Positions 36,422 through 46,238 of a stretch of DNA of 64,000 nucleotides are shown here, piece by piece. Source of the stretch: JAIBDK01 sp965261915. Its GTDB lineage: Bacteria; Pseudomonadota; Gammaproteobacteria; Arenicellales; Poriferihabitantaceae. The position numbers and the translations under genes were made by a program. The notes beneath the pieces were generated by a model. That model saw only the letters and a list, made by a program, of their open reading frames with translations, ran no database searches and was not told the origin of the DNA. The stretch covers positions 744,001-808,000 of the forward strand of contig CBDHDW010000013.1 of assembly GCA_965261915.1 (NCBI GenBank). Reading direction: 5' to 3'. The first letter of the stretch is position 1. Every line of letters begins with the position of its first letter.

Positions 36422-37729
36422 TCAGCAATCCAGGGTATTATCTCGTTCCCACTGACTTATTGTGCTTTTGAAGTTGTTCCACTCATCGGTTTTGAGTTTG
36501 CAATAAGCATCAATGAGTGGATCACCAAGCTGAGTTCTTAAGGCTTTACCGTTATTTGTCATACGAATGGCATCTAACAAATTCAACGGCAATTTTTTAA
36601 GCCCCTTAACCGTGTGGCCTTCGGTATACATATTAATATCCAGGCGTTTACCCGGATCTCGCTTATTGGCCACCCCATCCAGGCCTGCTGCCAGAATACC
36701 CGCTTGCATCAGGTATGGATTAGCAGCACCATCCATCAGCCGCAGTTCGAATCTGCCAGCATCGGGGATACGAACCATATGCGTGCGGTTGTTACCGCCA
36801 TAGCTAACTGAATTTGGTGACCAGGTAGCACCCGACAAGGTTCTGGGTGCGTTGATTCGTTTATATGAATTCACGGTTGGGTTAAAAATAGATGCCAGCT
36901 CTTCTACGTTGTGCATAATACCGCCAAGAAACTGGTAGGCCATTTTAGACAGCCCCATTTCATCTTTTTTATTATAAAACAGGTTTTTGTTACCGGATTT
37001 ATCCCATACAGATACGTGTGCATGACAACCGTTACCCGTTAAATTACTAAAAGGTTTGGGCATAAAGGTAGCACGCAACCCATGGTTTTCTGTAATCTGC
37101 TTTACCATGTATTTAAAGAAGGCATGTCGATCGGCAGTTTTCAGGCAATCATCGTAGTCCCAGTTCATTTCGAATTGACCGTTGGCGTCCTCGTGGTCAT
37201 TCTGATACGGACCCCAACCTAATTCAATCATGCAATCACAAATTTCTGAAATCACATCATATCGTCGCATTAATGCCGACTGGTCATAACAGGGTTTAGA
37301 TTGAGTATCTCTGGCATCAGCAATTTCAGTGCCGTCTTCATTGATCAGAAAGTACTCACATTCAACTCCGGTTTTAAGTCGATAGCCTCTTTTTGCTGCT
37401 TTGGATATCTGGTTTTTGAGTGCGATACGCGGCGAAGCTTCGATGGGTTTACCATTGAGATACAGGTCACCCGCAAGCCAACCAACTTCTTTTTTCCATG
37501 GTAGCTGTATCAAACTATCGGGGTCCGGTATGGCAAACATGTCGCCATCAGCCGGGCTCATATCTAACCAGGCAGCGAAGCCTGCAAAGCCTGCTCCTCC
37601 TTTTTGCATGTCTCCAATTGCACGTGCCGGTACCAACTTGGAACGGAGTACGCCAAACAGATCAACGAAGCTGATCAGGAAGTATCTGATTTTCTTTTTC
37701 TTTGCGATTTCTGCGAGATTTTTAGCCAT
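36422..37729 (-). CDS. glnT: Type III glutamine synthetase / gamma-glutamylmethylamide synthetase family
   Basis: The 435-residue protein has the GS signatures GQFEMNWDY, NGCHAHVSVWD, INAPRTLSGATWSPN and RFELRLMDGAANPYL, and the length of the GlnT/GmaS group. GlnT makes glutamine; close homologues (GmaS) join methylamine to glutamate. It is the last gene of a minus-strand cluster after the three-part glutamate-synthase-like glxBCD set, 71 bp downstream of glxD. That neighbourhood is typical both of GlnT and of the N-methylglutamate pathway, so methylamine assimilation is possible but not shown. Confidence 0.88.
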   Translation of the reverse strand: MAKNLAEIAKKKKIRYFLISFVDLFGVLRSKLVPARAIGDMQKGGAGFAGFAAWLDMSPADGDMFAIPDPDSLIQLPWKKEVGWLAGDLYLNGKPIEASPRIALKNQISKAAKRGYRLKTGVECEYFLINEDGTEIADARDTQSKPCYDQSALMRRYDVISEICDCMIELGWGPYQNDHEDANGQFEMNWDYDDCLKTADRHAFFKYMVKQITENHGLRATFMPKPFSNLTGNGCHAHVSVWDKSGNKNLFYNKKDEMGLSKMAYQFLGGIMHNVEELASIFNPTVNSYKRINAPRTLSGATWSPNSVSYGGNNRTHMVRIPDAGRFELRLMDGAANPYLMQAGILAAGLDGVANKRDPGKRLDINMYTEGHTVKGLKKLPLNLLDAIRMTNNGKALRTQLGDPLIDAYCKLKTDEWNNFKSTISQWERDNTLDC

Positions 37730-37800
37730 CGAATTGTCCCCGTAAATATTGGTAAGGTTTTATAATAGTGGTCTGTGGATAGTACCGTGTTTCGACTCTT

Positions 37801-39129
37801 CTAGTAACCACCCTTTCCCGGATACCAGTCAGTTCCCGCCAGCGGGATCTTCGCCATCGCTGCAGCTTCAACGGTAAGTGCCACCATATCCTCTGGTTCG
37901 AGATTGTGGACATCGGTTTTCCCGGCTGCCCGTGCAAGCGTTTGGGTTTCAAGGGTAAGCACACGCAGGTAGTTAGCAACACGCCTGCCTGCAAGTTCAG
38001 GATCAAGACGTTTGCCTAACTCAGGATCCTGAGTACTGATTCCACTCGGGTCCTTACCGTCCTGATAATCGTCATAATATCCTGCGCTGGTTCCCAGTTC
38101 ATTGTATTCATCCTCGTGGTCGGGTGCATTATCGCCCATTGCGACCAATGCCGCTGTGCCAATGGAAACGGCATCAGCACCCATGGCCAGCGCTTTAGCC
38201 ACGTCCGCTCCTGTGCGGATACCGCCTGAGACGATCAATTGTACTTCTCTATGCATGCCCATTTCTTTCAATGCCTCTACGGCGATTCTGGTTGCGGGTA
38301 AAGTGGGTATACCAACGTGCTCAATAAATACATCCTGGGTAGCAGCAGTTCCACCCTGCATACCGTCAACTACAACAACATCTGCGCCGGCTTTAACCGC
38401 TAACTGCACATCAAAAAATGTCCGGGTTGCCCCGACTTTGATATAAATTGGGACTTGCCAGTCAGTAATTTCACGAACTTCCTGAACCTTGATTTCAAGG
38501 TCGTCGGGGCCCGTCCAGTCGGGATGGCGACAAGCACTCCGTTGATCGATACCTTTAGGCAGGTTTCGCATCTCCGCCACTCGGTCACTTATTTTTTGAC
38601 CCAATAACATCCCACCGCCCCCTGGCTTCGCGCCCTGACCGACAACGACTTCAATGGCATCCGCTTTACGCAAATCATCAGGATTCATTCCATAACGAGA
38701 CGGCAGATATTGGTAAACCAGTAATTTTGAATGACCGCGTTCTTCCGGTGTCATACCACCATCGCCGGTGGTTGTGCTGGTACCAACTTCACTTGCACCA
38801 CGGCCAAGCGCTTCTTTTGCCTGTGCTGACAACGCGCCGAAACTCATGCCGGCAATTGTGATCGGTGTTGAAATGGTAATGGGTTTTTTCGCAAAGCGTG
38901 TTCCCAGTGTTACCGAGGTATCGCATTTTTCCCGATACCCCTCCAATGGATACCGAGACATGCTCGCGCCCAAAAAGAGCAAATCATCAAATGCCGGTAC
39001 CGTACGTTTGGCACCAAAACCGCGTATATCATAAATACCCTCTTTAGCCGCGCGCTGAATTTCCCGAATAACGGGTCTGGAGAAAGTTGCGGATTCCAGC
39101 AGCCATGAATGATCAATTTTATGTGTCAT
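37801..39129 (-). CDS. glxD: FMN-binding glutamate-synthase-like subunit (GlxD/MgsC type)
   Basis: The 442-residue protein matches the central glutamate synthase domain: GMSFGALSAQAKEALGRGAS, TGDGGMTPEERGHSK, GQGAKPGGGGMLLGQKIS, then IYIKVGATRTF, VVVDGMQGGTAATQ, and SGGIRTGADVAKALAMGAD for FMN/phosphate binding. In N-methylglutamate synthase this subunit carries out the synthase step with glutamate or 2-oxoglutarate and an amine. It follows glxC by 12 bp. Confidence 0.88.
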   Translation of the reverse strand: MTHKIDHSWLLESATFSRPVIREIQRAAKEGIYDIRGFGAKRTVPAFDDLLFLGASMSRYPLEGYREKCDTSVTLGTRFAKKPITISTPITIAGMSFGALSAQAKEALGRGASEVGTSTTTGDGGMTPEERGHSKLLVYQYLPSRYGMNPDDLRKADAIEVVVGQGAKPGGGGMLLGQKISDRVAEMRNLPKGIDQRSACRHPDWTGPDDLEIKVQEVREITDWQVPIYIKVGATRTFFDVQLAVKAGADVVVVDGMQGGTAATQDVFIEHVGIPTLPATRIAVEALKEMGMHREVQLIVSGGIRTGADVAKALAMGADAVSIGTAALVAMGDNAPDHEDEYNELGTSAGYYDDYQDGKDPSGISTQDPELGKRLDPELAGRRVANYLRVLTLETQTLARAAGKTDVHNLEPEDMVALTVEAAAMAKIPLAGTDWYPGKGGY

Positions 39130-39141
39130 AATCTTATCTCG

Positions 39142-39819
39142 TTAATAATCGCTGGCATTGTCAACTTTGAAGTTGTACAGGTTTCTTGCCGATCCATATC
39201 GTTTAAATTCATCAACTGAATGCGCCAGGCCCGCCTGATCAAGTAACTCACCCAGCTCCCGACGATGTTCTTCAGCCATCGGTTTTTCAATACAATCTGT
39301 ACCCAGACTTGCCACGTTTCCTTTTACGTATATTCTGGCTTCGTAGATTGAGTCACCCAACGAGTCACCGGCATCACCGCAGACAACCAGTCTACCTGTT
39401 TGAGCCATAAACGCACTCATATGACCAATACAGCCACCTACAACAATATCAACTCCCTTCATGGAGATTCCACAACGTGCTGCAGCATCTCCTTTAATGA
39501 CAAGCAGTCCTCCGTGTGCTGTAGCACCACAATACTGGGAAGCATTTCCATTGACAACGACCTTCCCTGACATCATATTTTCAGCGAGTCCGGGACCAGC
39601 GTTGCCATTTATCGTAATGTTCGCTTTTTGATTCATGCCGCTGCAGTAGTATCCGACATGTCCGTTAATTTCCACGTCGCAGTTATGAACCGCGCCAACA
39701 GCGATATTGTGTTTTCCGCCCGGATTATTAACCGAAATTTTCCCATCTTCACAGGCGGCATTGTGTAGTTCTGAATTAAGCTCTCGAACTTCTGACGAAT
39801 GTAAATCGAAAGTGCTCAT
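39142..39819 (-). CDS. glxC: GXGXG-motif glutamate-synthase-like subunit (GlxC/MgsB type)
   Basis: The 225-residue protein is a right-handed beta-helix of GXGXG type: HNCDVEINGHVGYYCSGMNQKANITINGNAGPGLAENM and VVCGDAGDSLGDSIYEARIYVKGNVASLG. I start it at the ATG at 39819, which overlaps the glxB stop (TAATG) and has GGGAGAG 6 bp upstream; a start at 39834 is also open. It corresponds to the C-terminal domain of large glutamate synthase subunits. Confidence 0.88.
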   Translation of the reverse strand: MSTFDLHSSEVRELNSELHNAACEDGKISVNNPGGKHNIAVGAVHNCDVEINGHVGYYCSGMNQKANITINGNAGPGLAENMMSGKVVVNGNASQYCGATAHGGLLVIKGDAAARCGISMKGVDIVVGGCIGHMSAFMAQTGRLVVCGDAGDSLGDSIYEARIYVKGNVASLGTDCIEKPMAEEHRRELGELLDQAGLAHSVDEFKRYGSARNLYNFKVDNASDY

Positions 39820-40715
39820 TAGTTTCTCTCCCAACTGTAGATTTTTGCGGGATCAGGCTCCCAAATCCTGGCTTTTTCATTACCCGGTAATTGCGCAATT
39901 GCGCGGTATTCCGAAGACATCGCAACCCAGTCATCTGTTTCAGCGATTACTGCTGGTTTACAAGCGATGGGATCACGCAGTACCGCGAATCCGTCGCTAG
40001 TGCCAATCGCAAATGTGTAAAAACCATCCAGATCCAGAATAGCTGCTTCGAGTGCTTCCGTCAGGCTGGCACCCTGCGAAAGTCTCCAGGTTAAATAACC
40101 TGCAGCCACTTCACTATCATTATCGGTCTGGAATCGTATCCCTTCTGCACGCAGTTTTTCCCGTAAACGATTGTGATTGGAAAGTGATCCATTGTGAACC
40201 AGGCACAAATCAAGCCCGGTATTAAACGGATGAGAATGTTCTGTGGTGACTGCACTTTCAGTGGCCATACGGGTATGCCCCAGTGCATGGGTTCCGTGCA
40301 TCTGATCGAGATTAAAATTCTCGATAACCTGGGTTGGAAGGCCTTTCTCTTTAAAGATTTCGATGGAGTTTCCAACGCTGGTAATCTTTACGTCATTCAG
40401 GTTTGCTTCGATCCAGTTTGCAGCCTCCTCCCCATCTCGAGGAATAGTACAAACCGCATGAGTCGATATAGGCTCGACCTGAAGATCGCTGCCAAATCCG
40501 GTTTCAAGTTTTTCTGTAATTGATGACCAGTCAGTTTGTTCGTTTCCCTGTAACGTTACTTTGACGAAACCTGAATCCACTGGATTGTGATAAATGGCAA
40601 AACCAGCACTATCGGGACCGCGTTCAGTCATTTGTACTAGCATTGCTGATACCATCGACCCCAGCTGATTTTCCAAATCCGGGTTCTTTGTGTATAAACC
40701 AACGATTCCGCACAT
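39819..40715 (-). CDS. glxB: Class II glutamine amidotransferase subunit (GlxB/MgsA type)
   Basis: The 298-residue protein begins MCGIVGLYTK, giving the N-terminal nucleophile Cys2 after Met removal. It continues with the amidotransferase motifs MHGTHALGHTRMATES, HPFNTGLDLCLVHNGSLSNHNRLR and TDNDSEVAAGYL. It frees ammonia (or handles glutamine) for the partner subunits. It is the first gene of glxBCD-glnT and lies about 100 bp downstream of the XRE-cupin regulator gene on the same strand. Confidence 0.88.
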   Translation of the reverse strand: MCGIVGLYTKNPDLENQLGSMVSAMLVQMTERGPDSAGFAIYHNPVDSGFVKVTLQGNEQTDWSSITEKLETGFGSDLQVEPISTHAVCTIPRDGEEAANWIEANLNDVKITSVGNSIEIFKEKGLPTQVIENFNLDQMHGTHALGHTRMATESAVTTEHSHPFNTGLDLCLVHNGSLSNHNRLREKLRAEGIRFQTDNDSEVAAGYLTWRLSQGASLTEALEAAILDLDGFYTFAIGTSDGFAVLRDPIACKPAVIAETDDWVAMSSEYRAIAQLPGNEKARIWEPDPAKIYSWERN

Positions 40716-40808
40716 AATTTTGATTCTCTAGTTGAAAATGTGATGATACAAATTGAGGGAGAAGACTAGCATTTAGATAAACGAAAATCTACCACGAGTA
40801 AAATTAAT

Positions 40809-41432
40809 TTACTTACAGGAAACTAATGAGTTGCTGTCTTTGCCGACGATTACGGCGAGGAGTTTGATGGGCAAATCAATGAGTTCTTCTGGTCCATGAG
40901 GCGCGTCAGCGTCAAAATGCAGCGAATCACCCGGATATAAATGGTAGGTTTTATTCGCATGCCGATATACCACCTCACCTTCAAGAAGGTAAATAAACTC
41001 AACGCCCTCGTGTTGAAACAAGGGGAAAATGTCTGATTTTTCTGACAAGGTGATGAGATAAGGTTCTACCGGAGGTGATTGCCCGCTGGAATGGCCTAAT
41101 AGCTGGTACTGGTGTCCAGCGCGTGTCCCCTGACGCTCGATGGTCAAGCCCTGCCCTGACTTCACATGTGCCGCTTCACGCGTTTCTTCGAATTTTCTAA
41201 ACAACGAGGTTACTGGCACGTTTAGCGCTTCACTCAACGCGTTCAACGTTGCAAGGGATGGTGAAGTAAGGCCATTTTCAACTTTTGACAGCATACCCGG
41301 GGAAAGATCAGCTTGCTTTGCCAAATCCGCAACGGTGATGCCCTGACTTATACGAAAGGCACGTACCTGCCGGCCAATTGCCCGTTCCAGGGCATTTTTA
41401 GGAATGTAACGGGATGGATCTTCGGTAGCCAT
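40809..41432 (-). CDS. XRE-family regulator with C-terminal cupin domain
   Basis: An N-terminal helix-turn-helix (GRQVRAFRISQGITVADLAKQADLSPGMLSKVENGLTSPS region) is joined to a cupin (HEGVEFIYLLEGEVVYRH, LYPGDSLHFDADAPHGP). The ATG at 41432 fits the family start; the frame is open to 41486. Position directly upstream of glxB on the same strand suggests it controls glxBCD-glnT, probably by sensing an amine or amino acid through the cupin. The divergent DUF1028 gene may be a second target. Confidence 0.85.
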   Translation of the reverse strand: MATEDPSRYIPKNALERAIGRQVRAFRISQGITVADLAKQADLSPGMLSKVENGLTSPSLATLNALSEALNVPVTSLFRKFEETREAAHVKSGQGLTIERQGTRAGHQYQLLGHSSGQSPPVEPYLITLSEKSDIFPLFQHEGVEFIYLLEGEVVYRHANKTYHLYPGDSLHFDADAPHGPEELIDLPIKLLAVIVGKDSNSLVSCK

Positions 41433-41599
41433 TTTCTTTGTTCTAATGAGACAGGCTAATTCTAGTTCCTTTCCGGATAACTGCAAGCCGGCCAGTGATT
41501 ATTCAATTCGGATAACGGGATAGAATTCCGTTAAGATTCGCTGACTCAGTTTGACGACATTATTACCGCCATTATTGATATTCAATCAGGATTATTATT

Positions 41600-42274
41600 A
41601 TGACTTTTTCCATTGTTGGGCGCTGCGAGACCAGCGGGATGTTTGGCGTTGCGATCACAACATCCAGTATATGCGTTGGCGCACGTTGCCCTCATGCACG
41701 CGCTGGCGTGGGTGCGGTAGCGACCCAGAATATAACGGACCCGAATCTCGGACCAAGGCTTCTGAATCAACTTGAAACTGGTCTGGCTGCAAGTGACGCG
41801 TTGTCAAAAATAGTTAGTGAAATTGATTTTGCAGAATATCGGCAACTAACAGTGGTCGATAACTATGGTGGTACAGCCGTACACACCGGCTCGGAAATCC
41901 TCGGAATTCACTCTGAATCAGAAGGTATAAACTGCTTTTCAGCAGGTAATCTGCTCCTTAATAACAGCATTCCGGGGGCAATGACACGCAGGTTTAAAGA
42001 ACTGAAAGCAGAGCATCTGGCCGCCAGATTACTGCAGTCGTTACAAGCGGGTCTGGACGCAGGAGGAGAACAAGGTGAGGTCCATTCTGCAGCGTTGCTG
42101 ATTGTCCATGAACAACCATTCCCGCTAGTCGATTTACGCGTCGATTGGGACGACGACCCGATCAATAAGCTAAACACAATCTGGTGTGAGTACGAACCGC
42201 AAATGAATGACTACCTTAGCAGAGCACTCAATCCTGATTCTGCGCCCTCGTATGGCGTTCCTGGTGATATGTAG
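41600..42274 (+). CDS. DUF1028 family protein
   Basis: The 224-residue protein has the DUF1028 pattern: TFSIVGRCETSGMFGVAITTSSICVGARCPHARAGVGAVATQ near the start, an Ntn-hydrolase-like layout, and SAGNLLLNNSIPGAM. The ATG has AGGA at good spacing. The family often neighbours M20 peptidases and amino-acid catabolism genes, as here. The activity is unknown. Confidence 0.85.
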   Translation: MTFSIVGRCETSGMFGVAITTSSICVGARCPHARAGVGAVATQNITDPNLGPRLLNQLETGLAASDALSKIVSEIDFAEYRQLTVVDNYGGTAVHTGSEILGIHSESEGINCFSAGNLLLNNSIPGAMTRRFKELKAEHLAARLLQSLQAGLDAGGEQGEVHSAALLIVHEQPFPLVDLRVDWDDDPINKLNTIWCEYEPQMNDYLSRALNPDSAPSYGVPGDM

Positions 42275-42285
42275 ATCTTAAATGA

Positions 42286-42486
42286 TTATTCTGACCCTGT
42301 TTCCAACGTTTTTAAAGCGCGTTGGAAAGATGCTGCGGAACGCGTAATATCCTTTGAGCAGTTATTTGCTTTTAAAAACGCCCCAGGCTGTACCGTCCAT
42401 AATTTTGCTAATTTTTGCCCGTTACGCTTAATTTCCAGCCATTCGGGCAGAGTCGTTTCGGGTAAAACCAGGTTTCGCGCAAACAT
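42286..42486 (-). CDS. Small hypothetical ORF
   Basis: This 66-codon minus-strand ORF (MFARNLVLPETTLPEWLEIKR...) sits between the DUF1028 and ArgE-like genes, 14 bp past the argE stop. It is basic, has no recognisable domain and only a weak ribosome-binding site. It may be real or chance. Confidence 0.3.
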   Translation of the reverse strand: MFARNLVLPETTLPEWLEIKRNGQKLAKLWTVQPGAFLKANNCSKDITRSAASFQRALKTLETGSE

Positions 42487-42500
42487 CCGTTTCTAGTTTT

Positions 42501-43649
42501 TTATGTGAGATCGGCAAGTAGCCGATCAAGAAACCGATCACACCGTGCCAGCGCTGACTGCATAATAAATTCGTCCGGTTTGTGACCCTGCTCCATTGAT
42601 CCCGGTCCGCACACCACTGTTGGTATACCCAGTTTGTTTTGAAACAAGCCTCCCTCTGTTCCAAAGTCCAGCTTGATTGTGCGATCTCCGTTCACAAGCC
42701 CCTTTACATAATCGACAACGACTTCTGAGGGTTTGGTATTAAGCGCAGGATACTGGTTGAATATTTCCAGCTCGATAGCGACATTCGGGAATTGCGGTCG
42801 CAATTTTTCAACAATTGACTCGGCTGCATTTTGAATTGACTTCATAATATTGCCCGGATCATCTTGCTTTAGATTACGTATCTCAAATTTGAATTCGCAA
42901 TAGTTTGGGATAATGTTGAGAGCCGTTCCGCCCTGTATCGTACCAACGTGCAGTGTGCTATACGGGACAATAAACCCTTCATCTGATGCCCCTTGTTCAA
43001 TTAAATTATTCTGAATGTTACGAATTGCCTGAATCATTTCTGTGGCCAGATATATTGCATTTAGCCCTTCAGTAGCAAGCGCAGAATGGGCTTCAACACC
43101 TCGGCATCGACATATCACACCGGTTTTACCCTTATGTGCAACTCCGACTTCGAGATTTGTTGGTTCGCCGACAATGCAGAAGTCTGGACGCTCAGGTGCA
43201 GATTCGAGCATATCGATCATTCTGCGAACACCAACACAACCAATTTCTTCGTCATAAGAAAATGCCAAATGCACGGGCTTTTTCAAAGACAGCGATCTGG
43301 AGCGCTCTACCATGGCCAACACCGAAGCAATGAATCCTTTCATGTCGGTGGTTCCTCGTCCGTAGCAGCGGTCATCCGCTATCACCATGGAAAACGGATC
43401 AACAGTCCAATTCTGCCCCTGCACTGGCACAACATCGGTATGGCCGGATAGCATGACTCCTCCAGACCTCCCAGGACCAAAAACGGAATACAAATTCGCC
43501 TTCGTCCCCTCTTCATTACGCGTTAATGTTGATTGGATGTTGAGGTTCGATAAAAACGACTGAATATATTCAATTAATTCAAGGTTAGAGTCTTTGCTAA
43601 CGGTAGGATAATTTACAAGAGATTCGAGAATACGTTCGGTAACTGTCAC
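42501..43649 (-). CDS. argE: Acetylornithine deacetylase-like M20 peptidase
   Basis: The 382-residue protein has the M20 metal and catalytic motifs SGHTDVVP, GRGTTDMKGF, YDEEIGCVGVRRM, VGEPTNLEVGVAHKGKTG, and the dimerisation domain with TLHVGTIQGGTALNIIPN. The family removes N-acyl groups from ornithine or related amino acids. The DUF1028/regulator neighbourhood, without other arginine genes, suggests a catabolic N-acyl amino acid substrate rather than arginine synthesis. Confidence 0.8.
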   Translation of the reverse strand: MTVTERILESLVNYPTVSKDSNLELIEYIQSFLSNLNIQSTLTRNEEGTKANLYSVFGPGRSGGVMLSGHTDVVPVQGQNWTVDPFSMVIADDRCYGRGTTDMKGFIASVLAMVERSRSLSLKKPVHLAFSYDEEIGCVGVRRMIDMLESAPERPDFCIVGEPTNLEVGVAHKGKTGVICRCRGVEAHSALATEGLNAIYLATEMIQAIRNIQNNLIEQGASDEGFIVPYSTLHVGTIQGGTALNIIPNYCEFKFEIRNLKQDDPGNIMKSIQNAAESIVEKLRPQFPNVAIELEIFNQYPALNTKPSEVVVDYVKGLVNGDRTIKLDFGTEGGLFQNKLGIPTVVCGPGSMEQGHKPDEFIMQSALARCDRFLDRLLADLT

Positions 43650-43933
43650 TAATGATGCCTCGCTTTACACAGGATATCGCAATTTTTATTGATGTATTTT
43701 ACCCGTATAATTGACATGGAAACAGAAACACACAAATAACAAGATCCCTTGCCAAAGATAAAGCTCAATTATTCAGCCACTCGCATTTCGCTAGCCGGTG
43801 CTTTTTCTTGTCACGAGTATCGTAACCTGGATCTTTTGTCTGTTTACCTATTCGTACATCGAAAGGCCATTTCTGATGAAAAAGGCTTCAGAATAGAACC
43901 CGATGTTTTGATTGTGCGGCAGAGCAGTTTTAA

Positions 43934-44899
43934 TTACTGCATAGCGGTAAAATATCGAATTACCGTTGAGGTTGCAGCGGCTCCAAGTTGACTTGAGAAC
44001 GCTTCAAGAAAAGATTGTTCTTCTGTATAGTTAATAACGGTTTCGGTACCGACAATCTCCCGGGCAATGAAATCGGCAGAACCAAATTCATCAACCAGAC
44101 CAAGCGATCTGGCTTGTTCTCCACTCCAAAACAACCCGCTGTATATTTCCGGATCATCTGAAATCCGGTCTCCTCGTCCGGATTTCACAGCATTAATAAA
44201 TTGTTCATGCACCTGATTCAACATTTCTTCGGCATGTTGTATTTGTTGGTAATTTCCCGGACTGAAAGGATCCAGCATGCCTTTGTTTTCACCTGCGGTG
44301 ATTAACCTGCGTTCAATACCCAGGTTTTCCATCGCTTTGGTAAATCCAAAACCATTCATTAAGACGCCTATCGATCCTACTATGCTCGACGGATGGGCAA
44401 AGATCTCATCTGCTGCGACCGCGATGTAGTATCCACCAGAGGCGCAAATATCGGCAATAGCCGCATAGACTGGTTTATCCGGGTGTAGTCCTTTTAGTCT
44501 TATTATTTCTTCGTTAATCATCGCAGCCTGAACCGGCGTTCCTCCAGGGCTGTTAATACGGAGTATTACCGCCTGGGATGAATTCGCCTGGAACGCATTT
44601 CTCAGACTCTGAATAATCGATTCGGAGGATATGTCTGCTGGAGAAATTATCCCATCAATATCTACAACGGCGGTATGACGAGTATGAACTTCCGTGTTCG
44701 AGCTTGAGAAATACAAAAATGTTGTAACAGCGATATACCCGATGATAAGGAACTTGAAAAACAACCCCCAACGTCGCTTTGATTTCTTTTCTTTTAAATA
44801 GTTCTGAGCAATCAGTGACAAAATTCGTGTGTTTTCAACCGAATCTCCGGAAGTGCTACCCGAAAGTGTATTTTCAGGCTTTGGATTTTTACCGAACAT
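43934..44899 (-). CDS. sppA: SppA-type signal peptide peptidase (S49)
   Basis: A single N-terminal membrane segment (FFKFLIIGYIAVTTFLYF) is followed by an S49 domain with the catalytic Ser in ADICASGGYYIAVAAD, the catalytic Lys in AGENKGMLDPFSP, and INSPGGTPVQAAMI. The length of about 320 residues matches the short SppA form, which works as a multimer in the inner membrane on cleaved signal peptides. I take the ATG at 44899; the frame is open to a TTG at 44935. It is not clearly linked to its neighbours. Confidence 0.85.
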   Translation of the reverse strand: MFGKNPKPENTLSGSTSGDSVENTRILSLIAQNYLKEKKSKRRWGLFFKFLIIGYIAVTTFLYFSSSNTEVHTRHTAVVDIDGIISPADISSESIIQSLRNAFQANSSQAVILRINSPGGTPVQAAMINEEIIRLKGLHPDKPVYAAIADICASGGYYIAVAADEIFAHPSSIVGSIGVLMNGFGFTKAMENLGIERRLITAGENKGMLDPFSPGNYQQIQHAEEMLNQVHEQFINAVKSGRGDRISDDPEIYSGLFWSGEQARSLGLVDEFGSADFIAREIVGTETVINYTEEQSFLEAFSSQLGAAATSTVIRYFTAMQ

Positions 44900-44973
44900 A
44901 GAAACTTTATCCAGATAAATTGAAACAAAAACCAAACGATTGTGTGACCACAGCTTTGGCTGAGAATGAATAT

Positions 44974-46197
44974 TTAAACGATACCATCCTGCTTAAGTCT
45001 ATCAATTTTATCGTCGTCATATCCGAGGATTGATTTCAAAGTTGTTCTGGTATGTTGTCCATGTGCGGGAGGAGCCGAGCGATACTCAATATCACTTTTT
45101 GAGAATTTAATCGGATTAGCAACACCCGGTACAGAACCCGCAACCGGATGGGGAAGATCGACTTTCATATTTCGGGCTTTTACCTGCGGGTGATCGAAAA
45201 CCTGTTCGATATCGTTAATTATCGAGCATGGAACCCCGGCAGCCGGCAGGCCTTCAAGCCAGTATTTGTCAGGTTGTTTTTCCACCTCTTTTGAGATCAT
45301 ATAGATCAGTTCTACCCTGTTTTCAATCCTTTTTGAATTCACCGAGAAACGATCGTCTTCAGCCCACTGCGGTTGCTGAATAAACGAACATAAAGCCTTG
45401 AACTGATTATCGTTACCAACCGCAATGATGATATCGCCATCAGCTGTTTTAAATGGCTGGTAAGGAACCAGATTAGGATGCCGGTTACCCGTGCGCTGGG
45501 GTACTTTCCCTCCAATCAAAAAATTCATCGCCTGATTAACCAACCAGCCAACCTGACAATCCAGTAGCGAGATATCGATGTACTGGCCTTCTCCCGTCTC
45601 CTTACGATGCAACAAAGCGGATAGTATTGAAATTGTTGCATAAAACCCGCTATTGATATCTGCAATCGCGACACCAACCCGCTGCGGACCACCTCCCGGT
45701 TGACCATCAGCCTGACCAGTAATACTCATCAATCCGCCCAAACCCTGGATTAAGTAATCATAACCCGGCTGTTTAGCCATCGGACCGGTTTGGCCAAACC
45801 CGGTTATTGAGACATATATAAGCTCAGGATTAATTTCTTTTAAATCAGCATAGCCAAGACCCATTTTGGCGAGTCCGTCAACTTTAAAATTTTCTACCAG
45901 AATATCACTCTTTCGAATAATATCTTTTAAAACAGAAATTCCTTCAGCAGATTTTAAATTCAGGGTTACAGAAGATTTGTTGCGATTCGCTGCAAAAAAA
46001 TAGGCCGCATCTTTGGTCTCGTTACCATCCTCATCCTTGAGCCAGGGAGGTCCCCACTTTCTGGTATCGTCACCCGTCTCAGGATGTTCAATTTTGATGA
46101 CTTCCGCACCAAGATCCCCCAGCATTTGAGTGCACCATGGACCTGCCAATATTCTGCTTAGGTCGACTACACGGGTACCGCTCAGAGGTGATGTCAT
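44974..46197 (-). CDS. CaiB/BaiF-family CoA-transferase
   Basis: The 407-residue class III CoA-transferase has LSGTRVVDLSRILAGPWCTQMLGDLGAEVIKIEHPETGDDTR, VENFKVDGL, SITGFGQTGP, and the substrate loop region GYDYLIQGLGG with the catalytic Asp position of the family. It moves CoA between acids, for example succinyl-CoA to glutarate, oxalate or carnitine-type acids. It is followed upstream by thiolase and acetoacetyl-CoA ligase genes on the same strand. Confidence 0.88.
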   Translation of the reverse strand: MTSPLSGTRVVDLSRILAGPWCTQMLGDLGAEVIKIEHPETGDDTRKWGPPWLKDEDGNETKDAAYFFAANRNKSSVTLNLKSAEGISVLKDIIRKSDILVENFKVDGLAKMGLGYADLKEINPELIYVSITGFGQTGPMAKQPGYDYLIQGLGGLMSITGQADGQPGGGPQRVGVAIADINSGFYATISILSALLHRKETGEGQYIDISLLDCQVGWLVNQAMNFLIGGKVPQRTGNRHPNLVPYQPFKTADGDIIIAVGNDNQFKALCSFIQQPQWAEDDRFSVNSKRIENRVELIYMISKEVEKQPDKYWLEGLPAAGVPCSIINDIEQVFDHPQVKARNMKVDLPHPVAGSVPGVANPIKFSKSDIEYRSAPPAHGQHTRTTLKSILGYDDDKIDRLKQDGIV

Positions 46198-46238
46198 CGA
46201 GTCAAATATTCAATTATAAAAACCAACAAACCTGCAAA

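Noticed and set aside
43749..43991. Plus-strand ORF of 80 codons between argE and sppA
   Set aside because: It starts with TTG, has no ribosome-binding site or domain and overlaps the sppA 3' end in antisense. The 43650-43933 gap shows nothing else.
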